From positions 1-64,000 of the forward strand of contig MNCI01035715.1 in assembly GCA_015680685.1 (NCBI GenBank): a stretch of 64,000 nt of DNA, given 5' to 3'. A program made the translations under genes and the position numbers. Below the pieces are notes generated by a model. The model saw only the letters and a program-made list of their open reading frames with translations, made no database searches and was not told where the DNA came from. The stretch comes from Gnetum montanum (lineage: Eukaryota > Streptophyta > Gnetopsida > Gnetales > Gnetaceae). This document shows positions 55,851-64,000 of this stretch, piece after piece; the stretch's first letter is position 1, and each line of letters opens with the position of its first letter.

Positions 55851-56299
55851 TCCCATTCTGTCTATGTTCAAGGGTAGTCCCACATGCTTTCTACACTCCC
55901 ATCATTAGTAGTAAGCTAACGTAGACGTAACATCCCTGTGGACCTATCATGACAATAATTGGATCATAGGCCAACGCATGAGTTTTCTACGTTCCAATTG
56001 GTGTAGATTGGTCCCAATTGTTGATTTCCCTAGGACCCTATAGGATGGAAAGCCCAAAATATGTTCATCACATCAAGCTTTGAGTGTTTTGTTGAGCGTA
56101 ATAGCCCTAAGAGCATAATAGTCCCTCAGAGTATAATAAGCATAATGTTAGAGATAGCCATTTTTCACATTTCCAAAATTTATCATTTTGGGCCTGTTTC
56201 CTATAATTTTCATACCTAGCCATTTTCTTTTAACATTTTCTGCACATCCACATTATTTTTACTAGTACCTTCTTTTCTCACATTTTTTGCTACATAGAA
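55851..56299. other. Leader between primer site and gag
   Basis: Untranslated leader as expected for the Tat-like element; includes three spaced GAGCATAATA/GAGTATAATA-type repeats at about 56095-56150. No coding signal. Confidence 0.45.
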
Positions 56300-58450
56300 A
56301 AATGAACCCCATTAACACCTCAGCTGCTGCCTTGAGCTTGGAGGTAGCTCATGCCATTCAACACATAGGGAACATTGAGCAACCACCCAGCCCTATGCAA
56401 TGACAATGGCAGTCTCTTAGACTGTGACACCAATCACTGGAACATAGGGCATTGGATCATGAATAGTACAACTTCCTTTGTGCAAAGTTTTAGGTGGGCC
56501 TATCATTGGACTACCAAGAGATGGAAGCAAAGTGCAATTTCAAGATCATTCATCAAAATGGGAGAGAATTCTTTCCCACACCTAACGCGGTCATATCACT
56601 CATTGACAACTTCAAGTGGATCTTGGACCAACTTATTAGGGTGAGCAGGCCAAGAGAGTAGGACATAGTGTCAAACTATGATGAACCCTTGCAAGATGGA
56701 TAGGAGAAGTTTGAATCCCGCTCTGATAGTGGTGTTCCATTCTATGTCTCAGTCCAATGGCCTGCTCCCATTTTCATGTCATACTAGTCACAGTCGTCTA
56801 CCTTCTTTGAGGCAACTGTGATGCTTCCACAGCCCAAGTCTTCGCCAATGGTAGCTAGCCACTAAGTCGTACCTACACAAGAGAGTGTAAGACCTTCTAT
56901 TTCCTTTCCCTTTGTCATTTCTTTGTAGTCTATTTAGCTTTCACAACTGGCATCTATGAAACCAACACTGCCATATGTGCATACCATGCCCATATCATAG
57001 TCACAAATGAGTCACATTCCCTTTATCCCAGTCATTTTAACCCCACCATCAACAATAGCTCCAACCTCAACCGCTTGGTGGGCCACGACTTCTGTACCCA
57101 TGGTACAACTCACACGTGCCATAGTACACACAACAACAAACTTACCAAGTGTCACACATGGTGGCATAGCCCACAATGGGGCAGTGGGCTGTTTCAACAG
57201 CACCACCAATGGCACAACCAATGCAACCCTCCGCAGCATCTCCAGGTTTGGACCAAGTGTTCCAACTTATCCAAACCCTCACAGAGGAGGTTAGGTAGCT
57301 TAAAGTAACTAACTCGGAGATAGTCCACATAATGGACTTCTATCAGGATGATCCCATTAGCCTTGCAGTTCCTCCACTAATGCTGCCTCATGGGGTCTAG
57401 CTCCCCCAATTCACAAGATACAATAGTGAGGGTGACCCCAATGCCCATTTGGTTACTTTTCATTATGAGTGCTTGCTATTGCAAGCATGGCCACACACAA
57501 TTATCTACATTTTTGCCATGTCTCTGGCTAGCAAAGTTCTTAACTAGTACCATGTGCTCCCTAGAGCTTCCATTTCAACTCTAGAGGAGCTGCTGAGCTA
57601 ATTCATAACCTACTTCAAGTACAACTTGAAGCTTGAGGCCATGCTAGACTAGTTGATGAATGTTAAACAAGGAACACTGGAACCAGTGCAAAAATTCATA
57701 CAACATTGGAGTGCCTCCCTTAACGAGATTCATGAATCGATAGCTGAAATCCACCTGCTAGCCATTTTCAAGGGTGTAGTAAACGATTTCATCAAATTGA
57801 AGCTATACTATTTAGCCTCGCATTCTCCTAGCCAAGCTTTTGCTCAAATAAAAAGCATACAAGACATAGCAGGGGCCAGTAGGTACCCAACCTACATGGC
57901 CTACAAAAAATGCACATGTGAAGAAAGATAAAGAAAAGGGGAAGACCACAATAACCATGGAAGCTGTGGCTAATGAAGCCAAGCCCAAAAATAACAAGCT
58001 AGTGGCTAAGGTGCCCAAGGCCCTAACCAACAATAACAAAGCATCAAGTTTTGACAACGTGGGATCCAACCAACCAACATCATTGGAAGCCATAGGGCAA
58101 GCTACTCAAAGGCCAACCTTTGAGTGCAAGGATCGCCAAAAGTACATCCATTTGCTAATCAAGCTATCAGAGCTTTTAGATCAACTACTTAGTGTTGGGT
58201 GCATTTAGCAAAAAAAAATGTTAGATCATGTGCACAAATGCCATGAGAGGTACTAATTGGTCCTTTGAAACCCTTCTGCGGCTATGCCGAATGAGCCTCT
58301 AGTACCTAAGAACTTTAGACTAGACCAGTTCTGCAACTACCACCAATTGCATGATCACGAAATGAATTACTACTTAGTGTTGAAGGTTGACATTCAACGT
58401 ATGATTGATCAAGGCAAGCTGGTCCTTAATGAAAGTAATCTTGTTCAGCT
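56300..58450 (+). pseudogene. Gag of the Tat-like element
   Basis: Starts with an ATG at 56303 (MNPINTSAAALSLEVAHAIQ). A Pro/Thr-rich N-terminal region (frame 57007-57294) precedes the capsid core: YNSEGDPNAHLVTFHYECLL, SLASKVLN-YHVLPRASIST, MNVKQGTLEPVQKFIQHWSA and LAIFKGVVNDFIKLKLYYLA. A Lys-rich segment follows, then CNYHQLHDHEMNYYLVLKVD and IQRMIDQGKLV at 58335-58430, the Cys/His finger and helix that close Tat gags. Three frameshifts and many stops. Its own protease follows at 59.3 kb. Confidence 0.8.
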
Positions 58451-59299
58451 AGAGAACTAGTCCATGAAGGTCTATAAGGACATGCTCAATGCTAGTGGCG
58501 TAGGTTACATCATCAATGCCATTAGCATTGATGACAACATAGAACTGGCACATGAATCATTTGTGGCTTGTGTGCCTTCTAGTGATACTAGGGCTTCAAA
58601 ATCCACTAGGCCGTAGGCCCCCTTTGTCATCAAGGCATCACCTCAGGTGCCCATGATAGCTTTGTGGGTAGGGCTCCACAGCACGTTGCAGCAACAACAA
58701 TCAAGATACATTTTATCATTAGGGCACCAAAATGTGTGGGTCCGCCATCTACCCAGGGTTTGGTGGTAGGAACTACGTCATGACCAGCTTGCCCAAAGAA
58801 ATGTGGGGAGCATATGGCTGACAAGATGATTAGGGAGTGCATGAAGCTAGGTCCTCCTAAGCCTACCCCCTTGTTAGCCATTCCCATGGCCTCATCGTCT
58901 CAGGCCACCAGCATAGACACGCACACTCAAAAGGCAAACATCAAGGCTTAAAGGCCCATGGCACAACCAAAGAGTAAATCTCCTCCTTGAGAAAGTTGTG
59001 TCTTAGGATGTATGGAGGAGGTAAAGACCACCAAACAAGCTAATGGTGGAAAATATTTTATAGATGTGCTGGCACAAGTTAAGCAGGCTCTAAAATAAAA
59101 AAAATACAACCTTGAGCCTATATGATTTGATTATGACCTCCCTTGCTCATTGTGAGGCCTTGGTTCACATTTTGGCATTCATTCCTATTAAAGAAGATAT
59201 GCCAACAAATGAAAAAGCCATCCATGCCATAATTCTCCCACCTGCACCAAAGAGTTATGGTCAACACCCTTGACATTTTGCGATGAGGCAATCCAAGCT
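58451..59299 (+). pseudogene. Gag-protease linker of the Tat-like element
   Basis: Pro/Ser/Ala-rich degraded coding sequence with pieces such as NAISIDDNIELAHESFVACV and SLYDLIMTSLAHCEALVHIL (the conserved helix before the protease in Tat elements) near 59120-59185. Several frameshifts. The minus frame 58630-58887 is a shadow. Confidence 0.55.
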
Positions 59300-59960
59300 A
59301 ACCCTAAAAAGGGTTAGGTAACCATTGCATCCATGTTCATAATGATTTGTATAGGTCAATATAAAATTCACAAGATGCACGTGGATGATGGGGCAACAAC
59401 TAATGTTATCCCATTTCTTGTCATCAACAAGCTTGGCCTAGTGGAGCAAATCAGGTTGATAACAACAACATGTTTGAAGTCCTTTAACGAAGCACATGTG
59501 GTTGTGAAGGGGATAGTCATGATTGATTTTGTGTTAGGAGAAAAATTCTCCACTAACACTGAGTTCATCATGGTTGAAGAAATTCTTGGATTCAACCTAA
59601 TCCTAGGAAGGTCTTAGCTAGCCCAGCTATAGGCCATTTCTTCACCTATCCACCAAGAGATCCACTTACCCTATGAGGGTGGGGAAGTGGTGATCTTTGG
59701 TGATAACATAGCCCCTTTGACCATTAACAACATAGATACCAAATAGGGGTCGAAGGTAGAGATCTCCTAGGATACACCACCTGTTTGCAATGAAGGTCAA
59801 TGTAGTTCAGCCGATGTCAAACAACCAAGCGAAGCAAGAGACCTCCATGAGGAAACTCTATGGGTAGAATTGCTCTTCTTCACAGAAAACAAGGGCCTAG
59901 GGGAGTACTATCTAGTGCCTTCTAGGCCTTACACACCACGTAACCCACATTGGGTTAGGA
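59300..59960 (+). pseudogene. Protease of the Tat-like element
   Basis: Open frame 59333-59617 (94 codons). KMHVDDGATTNVIPFLVINK holds the active loop (D-D-G-A for D-S/T-G-A), and ILGFNLILGRS, then a stop for Trp and LAQL, is the C-terminal block. The following LPYEGGEVVIFGDNIAPLTI and GLGEYYLVPSRPYTPRNPHW continue the polyprotein. RT does not follow; recognisable sequence ends near 60000. Confidence 0.82.
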
Positions 59961-60114
59961 AACATCTATGTGACTAGGGCACACCCTTAGCTTGCTTGCA
60001 TATCCAACTTTTCTTTTGTCTCTTTGTCTATGCAGTATGAATTTTGTTATTATTTACATTTTGCATTAGTTGTGTAATTTCCTTAGTGTGTGAAATTTCA
60101 TTTGTTTCTTTTCT

Positions 60115-60335
60115 CTAAAAAAAATGAGGCCCAAAAGGCCTTAAACTACCACGTGGTTCAAAAAGGCCTTAAACTATCGCATGGCCTGCCAAGGCCTAAA
60201 ACTGACAACCGATTTCCCTTCAAGTGATGGCCTGAAATGACCTTAAACTAGTGATGTCCCAAAATGGCCTTAAATTAGTGATGGCCCTACTGCCATGACC
60301 TTAAACTAGCATGGGGCTCACAAGGGGCCTAATTA
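60115..60335. repeat. Degenerate tandem repeat with GGCCTTAAACTA core
   Basis: Seven or so units of about 28-38 bases with the core (A)GGCCTTAAACTA followed by a GTGATGG/CATGG box. It lies just beyond the truncated protease and resembles the spirit, not the sequence, of the 21-bp minisatellite at 12.6 kb. Confidence 0.7.
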
Positions 60336-60509
60336 CATCAACTAAATCATAAGTTAAAATCATAAAAATATTGCATAAAAATGACAAAATGAGAAGCAAA
60401 TAACTGTCACATCTTTCATTAAATATACATAGTCCAAAATTATGTCCATAATATGAAATGACAAAAAGGACACAAAACTACCTAATAATAGGGCTACATC
60501 TTAAGTATT
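60336..60509. other. No gene seen
   Basis: AT-rich spacer before the terminal exon of the minus-strand locus. Confidence 0.4.
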
Positions 60510-60886
60510 TCAACTCGCAGTGTGCGATGGGGAGCTAGGGCTCTTCCCCTTCCTCTCCATCCACTGCTCCATTGGGTCCCACACCCCACCTGAAAACTAC
60601 ATCAAACAAAAATAGGATAATAAATTAGTTAGTAAACGAGGTAACATGCAAAAATATAATAAAATAAAGAATAATAAACCAAGCTAAACCAACCTGAGAA
60701 GGTCCAGCATCCATGTCTGGGGGCATTCTATCGAGGCCAGCCTCTAGGCACTGGAGGATTTCATCCTTTGACATAAGTTTCTAGTCCTCCTCACCTAGGT
60801 CAATGCCTGCAAGGGTTTTCCATTTCTCCATGGCCATCCATGTGGGTGACCCTGGTGAAAATGTTGCAAAAGTTACCTCTCTAAAG

Positions 60887-61911
60887 TGATGAGACGTGAT
60901 ATCGCATGCACCATGATATCACATGCACTGCGATATCGCGTCGTCCCCTACGATATCGCATACGTGATATCGTGGTCCGCTACCAAATCTATAAATAAGA
61001 GGTGGCACTCCCCTCATTTTTCATCCTAGTCTAGAAGTAGGGAAACTCTGGCAGTTTGATCACTCCAGATATAGATTATTTTCCATGTGCCCGCAGTAGG
61101 AGTCCTAGAGTGAACGGATCTTTATTCGAGCAGCTTTGTACCTGAACGCAAGTTGTGCCCCCCCATAAAGATGAACTTGATTGGATAAACCTTGCAGTGC
61201 ATGGAATAGGATTTTATTTAATTACTATTTATTACTTTCCTAGAATGCGGTATGAGTACGACTTGATTATGAGCATCTAAAGATGTGTATGGTTAGTCAA
61301 GGAATCGGCTGGTCATCGCATGCGGTATGAGTATAACTTGATTACAAGCATCTCGTGTGACTACTTGGTAACCTAGTGGCATATCCAGGATCTATGCTTG
61401 GTAATCCTAGTGGTAGTCATGCATAGTAAATGTGTATGGTTAGTCAAGGAATCGGCTTCTCATCGCACGTAGGCTAGATAGATTCTCTCAACCCTTTCCT
61501 CCTAGTTAGGTGCCTCAGTACGACCACTTCGAGCACGTGCTTTACATGTGGTGATCCCAGTAATGATTAGTGTTTGGTAGCCACAATTGCATAGTTCAAG
61601 GTGTGTACAGTAAGTGGGAATGGATGCTGACGCTAGTTAATTTAGACTTAGTCCTTAGTTAGAGTTAGCTTTCTCAACCCTTCGCTCTTAGCATAGAAGA
61701 CATAAAATCATAAAAGACCAAAAAAATCATATACCTTGAACTTACTTAACCATACACCATGAAAAAAACAAGTAAGTATTAGAAGACAACAAATGATTAA
61801 CCCCAAGTGTTCCATGGGGCGTTTAGGCATTTAGTCTATGGAGTTCAACCGGATTGCGCATGCTATGCTTGTTTCGTATGGTTGAGTGTAAGGGTACCTC
61901 GCCACTCATCA
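60887..61911 (+). mobile_element. LTR of Athila-like family, long variant, inside the multi-exon locus
   Basis: 1,025 bp from TGATGAGACGTGATATCGC to GCCACTCATCA. U3 begins with five GATATC-type palindromes in about 80 bases; TATA box TATAAATA at 60990. It is longer than the sister LTR at 13087 because of internal duplications: TGTGTATGGTTAGTCAAGGA at 61284 and 61431, and GCGGTATGAGTA at 61247 and 61322. Flanking five-mers (TAAAG, AGAAT) do not match, so either the duplication has decayed or the ends rearranged. No primer site or internal region, hence solo. Confidence 0.85.
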
Positions 61912-62843
61912 AGAATGTATAGTGATCTCTCTCTCTAGAGACTCACTAACCACTACATGGCTCACGAACATTTTGTAAACTTGCTTTGTGCCAATTGCAT
62001 CAAGCAATATCTCTTGACATCAATGCTTCACAGACTCATCTCTATACTTCTTATGGTAGGCTTCACAGTCTAGCTTGTAGTGATGTTTGTGGTTCTTTTG
62101 GGTTTGTCCCCATTGATACACCTTTGCACTATAGTCCTTCCAATCTTGGTCTTTTCTAGCCAAGAGGTCCATCTGCAACCACTCTTCGATAACCTCGTAG
62201 GTGGCCTCATTTTTGCCCTGATCAACTGACTAGTACCTAGCATAATCGATCTCAACCATGCACCAACTACCGTCTAGCTTGTCACATGCTACCAAGAAGT
62301 CATAGCATGACTACAATTTTCTAGTCTTGTTGCTTGGTTCACCATCTGTTCTTGAAGCTCTTGCACCTATTTCCATAGCTACTCATTTACACATCTACAC
62401 TTCCATAACACTTGTGCAGAGTACATGCACACTTGCTTGTCTCATTGTATACATGATGAGGCACCTGCTCCACCTCAGGGGGAAACTCAGGTACAACATC
62501 GACTTGGACTGCTCTATTTGAATTCCATTTGAGTTGTGAGCCTATCATTCGATAATAAGTGGCAAAACATTAGTCATAAGATAAATAAGAAAATCAACAA
62601 ACAAACAAAAAATAGAGAGAGGTAATGACAGTAAAATAAATGTACTAATTTTAGGGTCTATTTTCTTGAGGCAGTTAATCATGTCATCCACCACGCCTTG
62701 CATGAAGATGAACTTATCTACAGTTTCTACCCACGGTTGTGTGCGAAAGCTGAATGTTGATGTTGGATGTTCAACAGAAGCATCGGCTGTTGCAACATAA
62801 AGAATTTTATGATAAAAAATACAAGAAATAAAATATAAAAATG

Positions 62844-62868
62844 ATATATATATATATATATATATATA
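62844..62868. repeat. (TA)n microsatellite
   Basis: About 12 uninterrupted TA units within the putative intron of the minus-strand locus. Confidence 0.9.
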
Positions 62869-64000
62869 AAGGGAACATAACAAATATGGCAGTGCAAAGT
62901 TCCTACCCAACAAGTCCTCAAGTGTGAGAGTGGGGGGATTGCCCATTTGCACACCATCAAAGAAATGTTCAAACTCACCATCCTCAAACTACAACCCTTC
63001 TTATTTAAGTTACCTGAATACTTAGACAGCTTCTTGCTCATCCTCATTTGCCATGTGCCCCTCGGGGTGAAGGACATAATCTTTTAAGGGCTCCTCTATC
63101 GTTGCAGGGGCCCTTTTTCCTATCTTATATAAATTTAAGTTAGAATGTCTAATAATAAATACAAAAATAGCATGATGTTAAATAATGCATACTTCCGATC
63201 ACACGTTGTGGAGCTTGAATCACAGCTTCTTACTCCTCTCTTCTACTTCATGCGCGAGCTCCTTCATAGGGTGAAGCTTCTTGATTTGCATTTTCAATGG
63301 CCTCATCATCTCCGTAATGAGTCATGCCCCTCTTACTGCATTGCCTATGTTTGCTGGTGGAGCCTCCCTGGCACTATCACATGCATGGTAAGATTGCCCC
63401 TTGTGGCCTTTATTCATCACCGAGAATGACTTGTTGATTACCTCCAGGGGGTCTTGTGACTGCATTGTGTGGAACAAGTGGGGGATCCATGGTTTAGAGA
63501 TCTAGGTGCAATCTTGCACCATCCATTGCCCATTCTCATGGACCACCAAGAGTTCCATAAACTTTTGTAGGCATGCTATGAAGAGGGAAAAATGCACATG
63601 TGATTATGCCTTGAGGTTGTTGTGCAACTTGATTGTTTTAGCCTGCAGGTTGTTGACGAGGTAGTTTGCCAAATTATACTATGTCCCCTCCTCTATCACA
63701 TCTCTCATGATCCAAGCTTGCTCCATCCCAAGGATTTTTCCTTGGAAAAGCATCTTAGGAAATGCACAGCCTGAAAGATGGGATAGAGGTGGTTGACCAC
63801 AGGTAAATGCACCATCTTCATGGGTATATCCTTATGGCCCTTTTTACTACTCTTCAATGTCCCCTCTATGATCTAGGTCCTTAGTGATCTTTTCTACTAC
63901 CAGTAGACCTTCAGAGGGGATGTCAAAGAGGTCTACAAAGAGTTCATCCATGATTTCAAAGATCACTTGCACATCACAAACTTGGGTGTGGAAGCGGTCA

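Larger units (their letters stand above)
60510..64000 (-). pseudogene. Multi-exon coding-like locus, family unknown, split by an LTR
   Basis: Minus-strand coding segments joined by plausible introns; it enters from beyond 64000. Segment 1 (to about 63190) includes VIFEIMDELFVDLFDIPSEG, YNLANYLVNNLQAKTIKLHN and KFMELLVVHENGQWMV. Segment 2 (63119-62909) includes DYVLHPEGHMANEDEQEAV and QMGNPPTLTLEDLLG, with a GGTAGGA donor; the intron has a (TA)n tract, acceptor CAACAG at about 62793. Segment 3 reads TQPWVETVDKFIFMQGVVDD. After another intron, segment 4 has VVPEFPPEVEQVPHHVYNET and DKLDGSWCMVEIDYARY. After the LTR, MAMEKWKTLAGIDLGEED and MPPDMDAGPSQ end at a GTTGGT donor (60696); acceptor TTTTCAG near 60597. 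Five or more stops. Possibly a transposon-encoded gene with introns. Confidence 0.5.

Overview
The window is repeat-dominated nuclear DNA from a plant: AT-rich and CpG-poor. It carries several lineages of decayed Ty3/gypsy LTR retrotransposons (Athila-like, Tat-like and chromovirus-like), a LINE endonuclease remnant, two 5S-rRNA-derived stretches of the Cassandra TRIM type and an intronless copy of a CCR4-type deadenylase gene. No intact host gene was found. Nearly all coding traces carry in-frame stops that mostly look like C-to-T or G-to-A changes, as expected from decay of methylated elements. Old, poorly purged elements fit a large plant genome, but the species cannot be read from the sequence. 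Six single-N positions (604, 1186, 19879, 35664, 48473, 48646) mark joins in a draft assembly, and two stretches lying between such Ns are inverted copies of neighbouring sequence.

Layout. 1-3.0 kb and 7.3-10.1 kb are two copies of a Tat-like element (gag, protease, RNase H, RT), each broken in RT by the same LTR-like insertion. 10.5-11.7 kb (minus) is the CCR4-like retropseudogene. 12.06-12.4 and 20.1-20.4 kb carry 5S-like sequence. 12.6-12.9 kb is a 21-bp minisatellite. 12.96-18.5 kb holds Athila-type 3' regions and LTRs, including a solo LTR with a perfect CTCAT target-site duplication and a 1,425-bp duplication. 18.5-20.0 kb (minus) is a gag remnant of another gypsy lineage. 22,309-32,291 (minus) is a structurally complete Athila-like element with a CCATG duplication on both sides, a tRNA-Asp-like primer site, and gag, PR, RT, RH and IN traces. 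33.2-38 kb has a possible spliced fragment, an LTR with an initiator-Met primer site, and a LINE endonuclease fragment. 39.8-44.4 kb (plus) is a 5'-truncated Athila-like element that ends inside the LTR of an opposite-strand relative. 45.4-46.7 kb (minus) is an unrecognised coiled-coil-like coding remnant. 46.9-48.5 kb is Athila-type gag-PR. 48.6-51.8 kb is a chromovirus-like element whose RT and integrase core are missing; in their place is a 227-codon open frame of unknown origin. 51.9-54.0 kb is the 5' end of another Athila-like element, followed by a Tat-like element (LTR, primer site, gag, PR; 54.0-60.0 kb). 60.5-64 kb (minus) is an unrecognised multi-exon coding-like locus split by another LTR.

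The parts do not form a pathway. The interest lies in nested insertion order, unusual element architectures (RNase H upstream of RT; the RT-less chromovirus with a new open frame), captured cellular sequence (5S rRNA, CCR4) and assembly joins that can mislead gene calling.
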